NCBI GenBank assembly: GCA_022457155.1
Contig: JAJGOT010000002.1
Span: 2,967,001-3,031,000, forward strand
DNA: 64,000 nucleotides
Source: Cladopsammia gracilis
Taxonomy: Eukaryota > Cnidaria > Anthozoa > Scleractinia > Dendrophylliidae
Reading direction: 5' to 3'
Shown here piece by piece: positions 31,591 through 43,300 of this stretch. The position numbers were made by a program, and so were the translations under genes. Below the pieces are notes generated by a model. The model worked only from the letters and a program-made list of their open reading frames with translations. It searched no databases and had not been told where the DNA came from. Each line of letters begins with the position of its first letter. Position 1 is the stretch's first letter.

Positions 31591-32354
31591 CTTTAACTAA
31601 CATCGTACGCCCGAAATGTGCTAAATGTCGCGTTTACTACAAATTAAGCTTAACGTTCATCTTGTGGATTTTAACAAAAAAGTTTAAATTATTGTTTTTA
31701 TCTTGACTGTAAGATATGTTCGCACCCAACGTTTTAATTGGTTCTTGAGAGAAATGAAAATCTAGAGGTTTAGCTTTAGTTTCTTTTGCCGAACCGATCC
31801 ACATTGCTTTAGTTTTCTTCTTGTTCAATTTAAGGTGGCTCCCAACAGTTTCCAGCACTTTTCAAGACTTAAAACCGCTCTTTATCAGTTGATGCTACAA
31901 TCATGATATCAAACAAATGCCCAATGATGGATGAACACGTTATCATTTTTGTGACACAATATTTACTATAGCAACAGTATAACGCGCTGAAAACACCTTT
32001 AATTTTAGCTTTAAGTGTTAATAACTCAAAAATGACTCGGTGAATCCCATTTTTTATTGTCGAATTTTGATTAGTAGGTTAAGATGCAACTTTTGGCAAA
32101 GTTTAAGAAAAAATATGTAGGTGGGGTTCAGAGCCACCTTAACTTTTGGTTTCTACGGAGCTCGGCAGTTCTATTCGTCTGCAATTTACGGATTGCCTTA
32201 GTTTTTTTGCTAGAATTTCTACAGCTATAGCAATAACACATAGGAGAGGGTTGTTGCACAAATTAATTAGAACGAAATAATAGGAATATATTCTCGAAAA
32301 ACCCTAACACTGCGCACGCCTACGGATTGCATAATAATTTATACAATACACTGA

Positions 32355-32515
32355 ATTGATTGGCCATTACCTATGATCTATTAGAGCACAGACGCACAGT
32401 TGACGTCGTGAAGTATGTAATGTAAGTCATACGCGCATTTTGATTGGCCATTACCTATGATCTATTAGAGTACAGACGCACAGTTGACGTCGTGAAGTAT
32501 GTAATGTAAGTCATT
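32355..32515. repeat. Two tandem copies of an 83 bp unit
   Basis: The segment tgattggccattacctatga through tgtaatgtaagtca occurs twice in a row (32358-32431, 32441-32514) with about one mismatch. This is a recent tandem duplication. Confidence 0.9.
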
Positions 32516-32517
32516 GC

Positions 32518-32710
32518 GCGCAACGTGTTAACACGCGTTTGGCCACCCTGTTGCAACTTGTTGGATCAAATTTGACCATTTTAAAACTTGATCCAACACC
32601 ATCCAACATGTTGTAACATGTTGCGCGCGTTTGGCCAGCTCCTTCACAACACGATCCAATAATGTTGCAAGATGTTGCGTTGAAATATTGCGTTCGTTTG
32701 GCCGGGCCTT
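32518..32710. repeat. Palindromic repeat rich in tgttgcaaca/gcgtttggcca motifs
   Basis: gcgtttggcca occurs three times in similar context, with tgatccaac and catgttg motifs on both strands. It looks like a decayed foldback MITE; the ends are not sharp. Confidence 0.55.
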
Positions 32711-32754
32711 ACCTGAAAAGACGCACGGCAAAATGAAATCTATTTGTTAAATAC

Positions 32755-32935
32755 TAGCAGTAATCACAGATCATGGAGACGCGTTCGAAGGAATTTCCGG
32801 CGGAAATGAGCCCCTGAAAAAAACCAATAGGAGCGGCCATTTGGAAGACCGTCTACCAAAAAATCTCAAATTTGTCTCCAACACGAAATTAGGATTGCGT
32901 TCTTCGAGCGCGAAAACGATCTGTGACGATTCAAC
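32755..32935 (-). mobile_element. 160 bp MITE, cgcgttcgaag family (copy 3, inverted)
   Basis: It is the reverse complement of 13490-13650 with about 95 percent identity by eye, including the tagcagtaatcacagat side motif. Confidence 0.85.
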
Positions 32936-33368
32936 TTCGACTGAATGCGCGCGCGCAAGAATCATTTCTTATGGAACAAGAAACTACAACCTCGTTCCCA
33001 GTGACCTCTTTCTTCAGTTACGTAATCATGGGGAAAGATGATGACGTAGCTGCACAGAGAGGATCCTGGAAACGAGGTTCAAGAAACCATAGTAACAAAA
33101 TCTAAACAAACGAGAATTTCTTTGACTGATCGGGTAATAAAGAGCAAATTTTAAGACAACACTTTTGCTGATTTAATCAAAACTCAAACAGTCCCAGTGC
33201 ATTAAGAATCTAAACTAAGTTGACGTTTCTTTGACCATTAAAAGACAAAATAAAGACAACGCTATGAAAAATAACGGCTTTTTCACGCGCCCTGCTCATT
33301 TGCTGCAACGGCACGGCTTACGCCATGGGAAAACGAGGATTCGTTACTTGAAATAAAAAAAGGCTTAC

Positions 33369-33453
33369 CTTCCATATTGGATTTTTTTGAAGCAGTCGAA
33401 GTTCCTCTGAACATTGTTAGGAATAAAACGATGCAGATTAAAAACTTTTTCAT
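33369..33453 (-). CDS. Signal-peptide first exon of a secreted protein
   Basis: On the minus strand, an ATG at 33453 opens a textbook signal peptide: a basic n-region (MKK), a hydrophobic core (FLICIVLFLTMF), and small residues before the cleavage zone (GTSTASKK). After 28 codons plus one base the sequence meets a consensus donor (G then gtaagcc). This combination is unlikely by chance. The rest of the gene must lie to the left on the minus strand (33.3 to about 25 kb). I can offer only a low-confidence continuation at 29273-29144. The protein family is unknown. Confidence 0.5.
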
Positions 33454-33454
33454 T

Positions 33455-34740
33455 TTGTCAGTCTAGACTTTTTCTCCTTACTGAACGCTATACAACTGAA
33501 CTCGCTTGCGTCCCAGAACGTAAAAAAATTGACGTCATAAAGGTAAAATAGAACGTTTAACTGTGCGCGCTCAATTGATCGAACGTATGAGGTTCTTATT
33601 TTCAAAAAGGAATCGAGATACTAATGCGCGTTCTGTTTTGTTGAAAACCATTTACCATAAATCTATGGAAACGTAGAAAATTAATTCATAAAATAAGTAG
33701 TAAACTCTCACTGTGTAAACAAAGTTTAACACTCGCCTTCGGCTCGTGTTTTCACAGTTTTTCTCGTTCTTCCAAACGTCCAGTCATGTTACTGTAACTT
33801 TGACAACACAGTTAAGTTAATTGAGAGGTTGGTTAACGCAAGGGAGAAAAGTTTGCACCAGCTTTGTAACTTAAAATTTCAAACTGAAGATGACAAAGGA
33901 TTGTCGAAACATGTCTTTCAAAATCAAGTCAGTTGTCGTTGCTTTGAAAATTAGTTTAGGATATATGTTAAAAATAACTAGTTAGTAAAGGAAGGAAAAG
34001 CAAAAACAGTGCTTTGTGTGTTACAAACAAACGACAAAAAAGTAAAAGTTACAGCAGCAGTCATTAGAAAAATAGGGTGTTTGCGGAACACTGCAAGAAC
34101 TCCGGTCAGCAACGCTTGTGACGGTGCTACATGAGCAAAGTTGCCAAGGGTTTACAGGTTTATCAGGAGTATCTTTAAAACAAGTTACCGGCAGAATAAT
34201 TATCTTGCTAACAATATTCACTAAATACACTTATCGGGCCATCCGTTTAACTCTTGACTCTATAACTGAATCACTGAGGTTATTAACATGAGAGAAAACA
34301 ATGCCTCTGCACACGCGTTTTACATTTTGGTACATTTCTTTGCCGTTCCCTGCAAAACAACAACGTCAAATAATCAAATTATAGGTGTTGTGGAGAACGC
34401 GAACGCACAACGGTTAATTTTCCTTTCTCCATTTGAACTGGAAAGCCATCCCTTCAAATTCAGCTCCTGGACAATCCAGTCACATTAGATAAACTAAACA
34501 AATTGGAACAACTGCAAAGAGGTTTCAAAGAGCGCGAATCCTTTTTTCAAGTGACACATGTAGTGACGTTTTCCTTGGCGTTGCCATCGTCGTTGCTTAA
34601 ACTCCGCGTTGGGGAGTTTAAGTAACAAGGATTCGCGCTTTTTGTGTCAAGCCAGCGGTTTCTTATTTGAGAGAGCGCGTGCCGCCATATTAGAATTTGA
34701 AAGGTGCGATACTTGTTTGTCCGATGCTGCACAGGTACCC
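33455..34740. other. Intergenic; part shares a repeat with 25690-26110
   Basis: Blocks such as ggttaacgcaaggga (33830) and aataattatcttgctaaca (34196) occur in the same order at 25710 and 26000. This indicates a diverged local duplication of about 450 bp. No gene is supported. Confidence 0.5.
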
Positions 34741-34746
34741 CAAGGT

Positions 34747-35340
34747 CAAGTGATGTTTACACGTTGTAATTTGAACGTCAGTCAACCAATTTATTATCGT
34801 TTTTATTCTGCTTGTAATTCATTGTGTGTGGCAAAATAATAAAAATAAAATAAAAAAATAAACGTCGTGGTTACTGTTGCGTAATAGCGAAATTATAAGG
34901 ATTTGTATGGGGAAAATTCACTTCGAATTTGAGGGTAAAATTAGAAACGATATTTGAATAAAACTGACTCACCTGAACTTCTTTGTGTGTTTATTTGTGT
35001 CTTGAGTGGTTTTGTGGTCGATTCGAAGCGATTCCAGCGAGTTTTAGATCAACTGTTTCTTTGTCCCTAAAAGAGAGAGAGAGAGTCTCTCTTTTAGGGA
35101 GGAAGAAATGAGTGGAACTAAAACTCGCTTGGATCGCGTTGAATTTGACCTAAAACTGAACCACTCAATACACCAGTGAACATACAAAGAAGTTCAGGTG
35201 AGCCATTTTTATTGAAATATCGTTCGTAATTTTATGCTCAAATTCGAAGTGAATTTTCCACATACCGTGAATCCTTATAATTTCGCTATTACGCAATAGT
35301 TACCACGACGTTCAAATTACAACGTGTAAACATCACTTGA
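34747..35340. mobile_element. 594 bp foldback element with about 250 bp arms
   Basis: The outer ends are caagtgatgtttacacgttg and its complement caacgtgtaaacatcacttg. The arms continue through the gcgtaatagcgaaattataa and cacctgaacttctttgtg motifs to a centre at ctctcttttaggg (about 35085). The left arm has an extra 80 bp near 34778-34860. No coding frame is present. Confidence 0.85.
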
Positions 35341-35344
35341 GCTT

Positions 35345-35730
35345 GGCTAAAATTAGGCGATATCACGCAAGCTTGAGCGCTATAATAGTTTGAAGAAAAA
35401 ATATCGCCGACAAGCCTTTTATAAGGCTTACATATGTTTTGACCATATTTGGGTAGTGTATCAATGTGTTGAATTATATGTCTTACAAAGATTCACAGCT
35501 AAAGGATACAAGAAAGAGTTAAAACATCTTGAGCGCTATAATAATGAGTTTTATAATTCAACACATTGATAATAAAGCACAGTTTGACGAAAAAATATCG
35601 CCGACAAGCGTTTTATTTAAAAAAAAAAAGCTTACGTATGTTTTACGGCGCGAAACTTGTAACATCACACAGTTCATGAATGAAAGTGGCGCCTTTGTCA
35701 ATATTGTGCAAGCTTGAACACTATAACTGT
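35345..35730 (+). repeat. Clustered terminal segments of the host-repeat family
   Basis: Three partial copies of the gcgctataatagttt / ataattcaacacattgata / cacagtttgacgaaaaaata module follow each other (35360-35440, 35540-35630, 35700-35790). They look like stacked insertions or tandem duplications of one element end. Confidence 0.65.
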
Positions 35731-36690
35731 TTTATAATTCAACACATTGATAACAAATCACAGTTTCGAGAAAAAATTCATTAAGATGTACAACCTTTTA
35801 TTAAGTAGAAGGCTTACAACAATATTTTACCTCGCGCCATTCCTTACACAACTGAGCAGCGAATGCCAAAACGTTTGCGGAGCTAAAATTAAATTGAGAG
35901 TTTCTACGAGGAGCTTTCGTCTACGTAAAGGACGAGACAGAGTAGTGATTACACGAATAAAAACACAGTAAAAAGGCATAGAATCTCTTAGTTAACAAGT
36001 GTTTTGTGTCTTAAAAAGTTCAATTTAGAATCAAAACAAATTGAACAAACACACGGCTACCTATTAAAACACAGCTAAACATAGCGGCGAAAAGTCTGAA
36101 AGAACTGTAGCGTGGACAGTATGTCTTACAAAGATTCACAGCTAAAGGATACAAGAAAGAGTTAAAACATCATTACCTTTAGTTGATGTGGCTTTTAGTT
36201 CCTTCCATCGGCGCACTAAACTTTCAAACATCGAAGTACGAGCTGAGTCGATCGCTGTTGTTTACAAACTTGCCCGTTTTAGTTAATGGCGTAATGGCGT
36301 CAATTCGCTTAAAACAAAGATCAGAAACTTTTCTGAGGAAGTATCAAGTCTAATCGTATTTCAGAAGTGATTACTAAAGGCATTTTCCGAAAATTGTGCT
36401 CCTTCATTCACTTCTTGTCGAGCGGTTGACTTTGAACCAGCTTTCATTCAGCTTCCCCAAGAAATACTGCACTGCGGTCTGCACTGCGACCGCGACAACG
36501 CGAAAATTTCGCGCCTTTTTTGTCCAATCACGTGATCAATAATTTTTCTCTTCCCTTTTCTTCTCTTTTTTTCGTTCCTTTCTCTTTTTTATCTAATAGT
36601 TCGCGCATTTTTCTCCCAAAAGCACGAAAGTGCAGGCAGCGGGCCTTTTCGTTTTCCTTCAAAATGCGAAATTTACTGCCATCGCTGGAT
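35731..36690 (+). repeat. Uninterrupted copy of the repeat that hosts the IS3-like transposon
   Basis: It is collinear with 8057-8146 plus 12446-13150. The junction at 35815-35822 is the empty insertion site. No protein frame is conserved between the copies. Confidence 0.85.
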
Positions 36691-37530
36691 ATTAAAAGCA
36701 AATAGAGGCGCGTAAAGCAAAATGGACAATACTGGGTCTTTAATTTATGGTTGTGAATAGAATCGGGTTTGGACCAGCGGTTTCAGTGAAAACATTGGTT
36801 TGTTGGGTGGTTCTCATTCTCGCAGGCTCAGAAACCTGATTTTGGAGTATCCATTTAAGTCACAACCTTTAATTTATATGGTATAAAAACTAGACCTATT
36901 TACACAACAAATCGATCGGATCTCGCCCTTTCTTCATCTCCACACTGTAGGGTAGACAAGTTAAGAAATTATTAGACCTTGTTTATGTTTTCGTTTTTGG
37001 GGAATAAAATGAAGGCTCTTCACTAGTCAAAAGTATCACTGGAAGTCCACCGCGGTCAAACGTCCGAGGCGATTTTCGTTTTATTTAGTGGGATTTTATT
37101 TAATATTAAATTGAAATATGGGCAAGGATGTACAAAAAAATTAGTTGACGTTACTATCTTTTAATTTTTCTCAAAATGATGAGCTTTTTTCGGTTGAAAA
37201 CTGACCAAAACTCTTTGCGCCTAATCAAAATTATGTTCAGGCAAATGGCGCCGACAATTCAGCAGTTCACAGTTTTTAATCGCTTAGAACGTTTTTAGTA
37301 ACCTTTCAAAACGCATGCTTTTGCATTAATCATATTATATAGAAGTTGGGAAATACAACATTTACGCGGAACCCGGTCTTGTACCGGTGTAAACTGGTAC
37401 CCGTATATCAGCAACATTCCGGTGGCGGGCATAAAGCTGGAAAATGTTCCGGAGCGCCCCTGATGGTGATACATAGTCATACATGACGATACATGGCAAC
37501 ACATGTTCATACATGGCGATACATGGTCAT

Positions 37531-37914
37531 ACGGGCGCTTTCCATTCGGCCAAAATTTCCGAAATGTTTTGCTGGAAATCCGAGGGAACAGAAAAATTTC
37601 GGGAGAAAATTCCGAAATTTTCGGAATACGTTTTGAGGTTGTCATCTTTGGAAATTCAGGAATTAACAAAACTTTTGTATTCTATTGGAAATTTGTCTCG
37701 GCCCTTGTCTCTCAAGTTCAAGTAGGCTGAAAACTCGGGAAAGATGGCGACCGAACAGTTTTTTATTGTGTTGGTATTTCTATAATGTCACGCCGGCCCG
37801 ATATACCCGTGGAATAGAGCACGCGATTTCCAAGTGTTTAAACCCGTTCCATTCGACCACCGAAAATTCGGAAAACTCGAACCGGAAATTTTTGCCGAAT
37901 GGAAAGCGCCCACG
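37531..37914. mobile_element. 384 bp TIR element, ggcgctttccattcgg ends
   Basis: gggcgctttccattcggcca on the left and its complement ccgaatggaaagcgccca on the right bound the element. The ends continue with matching ggaaattttt motifs. Just to its left is a short tandem array of atacatggcgatacatgg units (37470-37530). The overlapping 124-aa minus frame (37669-37295) is not conserved. Confidence 0.75.
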
Positions 37915-37946
37915 GTTATCATTCATGTAGATACATGACGTTTTAG

Positions 37947-38184
37947 CCTGTGAACAGGCTTCTTTTTGGGGAATTGGGTTAAGTTAAAATCGGTCCTCGT
38001 TTCGTTCGCCGTTCCCCAGAAGAGAAGCCTGTTCGGCAAAGATCTCATGGATATACCCACCATACCGTGAAACAAAGACTACACAATAGACTACACGGAA
38101 ATAATAGATCACAAACAAAGACAAATGGGGAATCGTTGTGTGTATATCCATGAGATCTTTGCCGCCTCTTCACAGGCTAATGAC
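37947..38184. repeat. Foldback-type repeat with agcctgtgaacaggct ends
   Basis: agcctgtgaacaggctt opens it and ttcacaggct closes it. Inside, ggcaaagatctcatggatat and its complement form a second inverted pair (38035-38056, 38141-38163). Related openings occur at 61731 (agcctgcgaacaggctcctg) and 62804. Confidence 0.65.
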
Positions 38185-38769
38185 ACTTCTTATGGGACGT
38201 ATTGTGTAGCATACATGAATGCATTACCGAGTTCCTGTCTGCAGCGGACGTTTCCATCTGAGTTGATTTTCAATCCCTAGGTAGGGCTAAATACTCTTAA
38301 AATTGCTTATTTATTTTGGTTAATAGGGCAAATTACGGGTTATAGTGTTACATAATATTCCCGGATAACATTTTGTGTTGCTTTGCAGGTATTAGCAGGT
38401 TTATTATTTTTTCACATGGGTTTAATAATTGTAACTTGTGAAATTTTAATTTCTCTAGTTCTCGAGAATAAATATTAGCTTAAATTAAACTCAAGAGAGT
38501 GCATAACGTAATTGTAGGCATGTAAATCCCTTTTAAATTTCTTGCTTTGTGATCAGTAATTTCAGTATTATAGTCCATTCTTGTGGGAATTCTTCTTTTC
38601 GACGGCCGGAAGATAAACGTGTCAGAATAACAGAGTCCATTGCATGCCTTATAATTAAGTAAGGTTTAAACTAATATATTCAAGGACTTAACTCGATTTC
38701 ACTTGATCCTCCCAAGTAGTTTCTCTTGAAACTAACTCTAAATGACGAAGTGTGCATACCTTATTTATT

Positions 38770-40458
38770 TATTTATTCGATTAAGCCCCCTGGGCGGAGA
38801 GTAACTAATGTGCGAGCCTGCGAGCCGGAGCCATTTTTTGCGAGCCTCGAGCCTCTTCTTGCGAGCCACTGTTTTTTTTGCCATATGTGACCTCTCACGC
38901 GAAAACGATACTAACGGCTATCTGTTAGAGCCGTTCAAGCCGTTCGTTTGCCGTTTATCAGCCGTAATTTGGCGAGCGAAACTACAAGGATAACAGGGAA
39001 TTCTTGGAAGCGCATGGTCTGTATTCAGGTTTCAAATTACCCTTTTGACATATGCAAATTTAGTATCTACAACTAAGTACACTGACAAACTTAACAGGGC
39101 TAAATTTGTTTTTCTGCCATATAAATTTCCCTGCAGTCTTTGAATTAGATTATTATCTTTAGTTTCATTCAAGATTTATTTTAACAATTAGTAAACATAG
39201 TTCAGAAAGAATTTTACACATGAAGTTTGCGTGACTAATCACTATAAATGCACTTGGGTCTCGTGGCCGCTTGTTTACATAAAAGAAAGCATGTTCATCA
39301 TTCTCGACAAACAGATGGTTTCATTGTCCTTTCAATGTAATAAAGTACTCAGTAAAGGTAAACAATTAGCGTGCAATTTTCGTCATTTAGCGCGTTCACA
39401 GCCAGCCGTTCGAAACTTTTCTTCAGCCGTTATGTCGTTCACAGCCAGCCCTGTTGCCAGCTGTTCGAAATAATTATTTTGCCGTTCAGGCGTTCACATT
39501 CAGCTGTTCGAAATTTTTCTTCTGCCGTTCAACCGTTCATGGTAACCGTTTTAAAATCCTGGTTTTCATATGTCGGTAAAATGCCAGACGATTGCGGATT
39601 TCGCTGTTTTCCGACCATCACAGATTATATTTGGCTGACATATGAAAACACTCAGACATCTATTGTGATCATCTGGGATGGTCGGGGACAAATTTCCCGA
39701 CACGTCCCAGATTTCTGCGATGATCTGCGATTTTCCTGACATATCAGCAAAATCTGGGACAATCGCGAACAGCAAAATCCTCGATCGTCTGGGATTTTCC
39801 CGGCATATGTTAACAACGGCTCGGTCACCCGTTTTTCATCCGTTCAGTAGCCTTGCCGGTTTTGCCGTTTGAACGGGATATCCGTTATATAAGTAACGTT
39901 TTCGCGTTACATTAAGGCCACATATCTTTCCATTTTCTTTCATTTTACATTTTTAAAAAGAAAAATTTCGTGGCTCGCAAGAAGAGGCTTGAGGCTCGCA
40001 AAAAATGGCTTGGGCTCGCAGGCTCGCACATTAGCCACCCCCCCCTGGGCGCTTATTAAATTTTTGGACCTTGAGAGTGGGCGCTTATTCGAGGTGGGCG
40101 CTTAATCGAGGCTGGGCGCTTATTAAATTTTCACCATTTTCAGCCAGTAGTAAGTTTATTTTGCAACAAAACAATAAATAATAAAACCAAAGCACAATTG
40201 CAACTGTTCATTGAAAGTTTCTTTAAAATACTTCGGAAAACTCGGTCTTCGGCGAAGTCTCTTAGTAGTACTTAGTCAATTTCAATCTCATTGTCACTAA
40301 GGTCAATTAGCGAACTCTCTGGTGCTGCCTCCTAGAGGGGTGGGGTGGGCGCTTATTCGAGGCTGGGCGCTTATTAACTTTTCCTGCCTACAGGGTGGGC
40401 GCTTATTCGAGGTGGGCGCTTATTCGAGGTTGGACGCTTAATCGAATAAATACGGTAG
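38770..40458. repeat. Host repeat with gggcgcttattcgagg motifs, split by 38805-40034
   Basis: The outer ends are inverted: tttattcgattaag on the left and cttaatcgaataaata on the right. The right part (40045-40440) repeats a gggcgcttattcgagg unit several times, directly and in tandem. The large TIR element sits between the left stub and this array. Confidence 0.65.
38805..40034. mobile_element. 1.23 kb non-autonomous element with 65 bp inverted termini
   Basis: The left end starts ctaatgtgcgagcctgcgag and continues through ttcttgcgagccac. The right end is its complement with only a few mismatches, closing at 40034. The interior contains tandem-like gccgttc blocks shared with 1505-1995. There is also a further inserted foldback (39558-39812) with ttttcatatgtcgg and catatgttaac-type ends and many copies of a tctgggat motif. 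There is no transposase. Confidence 0.8.
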
Positions 40459-40529
40459 TTACTATAATTTATTTCTCAAAACTCAAAGTGATACTGTTAT
40501 AATTTCACTAAAGAATGCATGGTTTTCAC

Positions 40530-40905
40530 AGAGTCAGAGCAGAAATCAGAGTCATAAGAGTTCTTGCAGCCTATTGGACATAAAACAATGGAGTTGTAAG
40601 CTTGACAGAATCAGAATCGCAAGCATCAGAAGGTTTCCATGTTCTTCCAATTGCGCTTACAACTCTTTTGCTTTATACAATCTAGTGAAAAACTAACTTG
40701 TCGATGTTGCAAGCAGAAGCGTAAGAATAAACCAATAACCATGCCATTTCCCGGCCCTTTGAGTACAGATTTCTGCTTACGACTCAGACAATCTGGTTTT
40801 CAACAGATAGTAAGTGACAGACACATCAGTGCTATCGGACTGAAACTCTGCTTACGACTCTATTGTTTGATTTTCACTAGATACGCTTTGAACAGATAAC
40901 GACTC
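40530..40905. repeat. Diffuse repeat with inverted acaatggagttgtaagc motifs
   Basis: aaacaatggagttgtaagc (40583) is echoed as gcttacgactctattgttt (40851), and gcttacgactc occurs several times. It resembles a decayed foldback element. The 86-aa frame at 40639 is not supported. Confidence 0.5.
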
Positions 40906-41091
40906 CATCTTGGCTTGTGTTTGACTCCTTTCTCACTTATTGTAAGTTTAGTTTACTGTTTGTAAACTCCTCTTATATAAGTGAGGATTAGTTTCTGCTT
41001 TAGTGGCTTCCTTCTGCTCTTTTCAACTGGGCAAGTTTCCATGGTCACCAAGTTGTCCATTTAGGTATGTGCATTTCTCCTTCACATTGTG

Positions 41092-41276
41092 TAGTTCCAA
41101 AAAAAATCCATACCCACCCCATGGAAGGTCATTGGAAATTCCTAGGGGGAGGAGGGTCTTAAAAGCCAACATTTTAGAAGCAAAGTATGAAGCTAAACTG
41201 GAATTTCCTGGGGGGACAGGGGGTGCTAAACAAAACACCTTCCGTGGGGGGAGTATGGATATTTTCTGGAACTGCA
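41092..41276. mobile_element. 185 bp MITE with atccatacccacccc ends
   Basis: The left arm aaaaaatccatacccacccc plus tggaaggt is mirrored at the right by accttccgtggggggagtat. A lone right-type end (aggtatggatattttctg) recurs at 62520-62540. Confidence 0.75.
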
Positions 41277-41916
41277 CATTCAAGTTCCAATTAAGTGTAC
41301 ATAGAATGCAGTACTGAAAAGCCCTTAGTGCTTGTACCAATGTGTTAAATATATTTGGTAAAAATTTCATGGACGTTTGGACTTGTGTAAAGTTCAATGT
41401 ACGACTTAAGTAATGATCTGCATAGGAAGGATAGCACTGAACGGCAATGCACGATGGAATGTCAACTTTTTTCATTGTTACAACTGGTGATCTCATTGGC
41501 CTGGACTCAAAAATTGCTAAAAAGTTATGGTTCAAGGTGCATTTTGTCTAATTTTTTTAAGGTTTCAAGTAATTCGAGACTCAATCACACAACATGCAAG
41601 TTTTAAAAGACATTGTATTTGGGGAACTTCATCAATGATGCAAAATTATTAGCTATTGTCTTCTGCTATTCTGATTGGCTAAGCACGAACATTTCCTAAA
41701 ATTTATTTGACGCAAATAGATTTTTCTTGTTTTGACAATGAAATATAATTATGAACCATCAACTCCTCCTCTATTCTTGAAACCAAAGATATTCTATGTG
41801 GGAAAGAGCCAATGTTGCAGAACAATGAAGTTAACTTTACTATAGTTCTTCTGTGCAGCATTACTTAACAAAGTAATGTTTATAATCAGTTCATCTTTGA
41901 TTCTGTTGTCATCCCA

Positions 41917-42254
41917 GGGGGGTGGAGTACTCCCTTATATGTGCTATATAGGTATGTGCCATCCGATAGGGTAGGGTTTTTAAGGTGCTCAGTCCTTAAA
42001 TTGGGTATCCATACTGGTATTTTTGGTATTGTGATCCTTAGATACTCCTTAGATAGGGTCACAAAATTGCAGTATCCACTACAACGTGGAAAATGAAAAA
42101 GATATGGTCTGTTGAAACTGTACCACATGCCTTGGTTTTGGGCGTTAAAAAGGGTATCACATCTTGATTTTCTACCCTTAAGTGGGGTCAGGGTTTGAGA
42201 ACCTTGGCGGCACACACCTATCCTAAATTGTCGGGAGTACCCCCCCCCCCCCCC
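41917..42254. mobile_element. 338 bp element with ggagtactccc / gggagtaccccc ends
   Basis: A G-run plus tggagtactccc opens it and gtcgggagtac plus a C-run closes it, as inverted ends. The interior is unique here. The 124-aa minus-strand frame spanning it is an artefact of the element. Confidence 0.65.
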
Positions 42255-42259
42255 TGTCA

Positions 42260-43300
42260 TGCATAACTATTCTGCATAACAATATCTGCTTAGGCAGAAT
42301 AACTTGTTAAACAAACAAAATTCAACATTTTATATATGTCTAGCTTTTCAGCTAGGAAGAATAACTTGTTTAATAAACAAAACTGAGTTAAATCAGTTTG
42401 CAATATTAAGAGCTGAAGTGTAGGATTAAGCCACATAACCTAGATGTGCCTTTCACATATACATATACAGCTTAAATATTATTTATATGCACATGTATAA
42501 CACCAAATGAATACCAGTACTGCCTTAAGTGCATGCTAATATGTTATATAGTCTATAGACTATGTAAAAGTTCATTCCATTAAATAATATTCTATTTTCG
42601 AAAAAAAAAAACATGTTCAACCGAAAACTGTTTTCCGTAAGTAGGACACACTTTTGTTGGGTATCCGGTTGAAAATGTTGGCAAAATATCTGCAAAATCT
42701 GCCTTAAAAAATTTTGTTTTCTCTTAACTTTTGTCTTAAAACTGTAGCAAACACCTTGCTAATATAAATTGGACTGATATTTTCCCAATGTAACTGATGG
42801 GCTTACAATTGAAAATTATGCTAAAAAATATAACTGATGGGCTAACAGTTGAAAACTATGCTATAAGTGGTTAGAAATTAGCCTTATAAGATCCAAATTG
42901 CTCTAAATCAGCTCTGTTTTGGGATACTGTATGGGAAACATGTAAAGATCTTAAACCCATATTATTTTTGTTAACAAAAAGCTCCAAGCTAGAAGCTTTG
43001 AAGAATTAGCTTATCACTTTTCCCCAAAACTGAATCACTGAACTGAAGCAGAGCAATTTAGTGATTTCCTTTGCTTTCTGTGTAAATTGAAACAAATCAG
43101 TCAAGCAAGAGGAAAAGTAATATTAATTCCTTGGATTTAAGACTTTTGATCATAAAATAAGTCTGTATCCCAAAATACAGCATATTTGGAGCAATTTGGA
43201 ATTCAAAGCCAGATCACAACTTGCTGTACCACAAATGCCGACCATGTCCTTCAACTTACATCATGCTATATACTTGTATACTCACCTTTTTTAGATCACC
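42260..43300. other. Upstream region of the CPQ gene
   Basis: A/T-rich, with two short direct repeats of aactgatgggcta (42791, 42832). The promoter is not recognisable by motif. No TATA box at a convincing distance can be assigned. Confidence 0.35.

Larger units (their letters stand above)
30085..31860 (-). pseudogene. LINE (L1/Tx1-like) remnant: RT end and C-terminal zinc-finger region
   Basis: Read from right to left, 31858-31637 gives the end of an RT domain (LKLNKKKTKAMWIGSAKE, IKTLGANISYSQDKNNNLNF). The region 31420-31310 encodes GISKLIYAASM and VPYPVIKTVEEK. The frame 31061-30684 carries a zf-RVT-type segment (CIYCGEEDSIDHSFISC). The frame 30318-30085 is the adjacent tail (MYPDVYKNVLVIWNN). 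Stops and frame changes separate the pieces. The element is interrupted by the foldback at 31422-31590. It is 5' truncated, as usual for LINE copies; the YADD box is not in the window. Confidence 0.8.

Noticed and set aside
37295..37669. 124-aa minus-strand frame
   Set aside because: It spans the atacatgg tandem array and one end of a TIR element.
41023..41535. 170-aa minus-strand frame
   Set aside because: It runs through a MITE with inverted ends and shows no protein motif. The frame is fortuitous.
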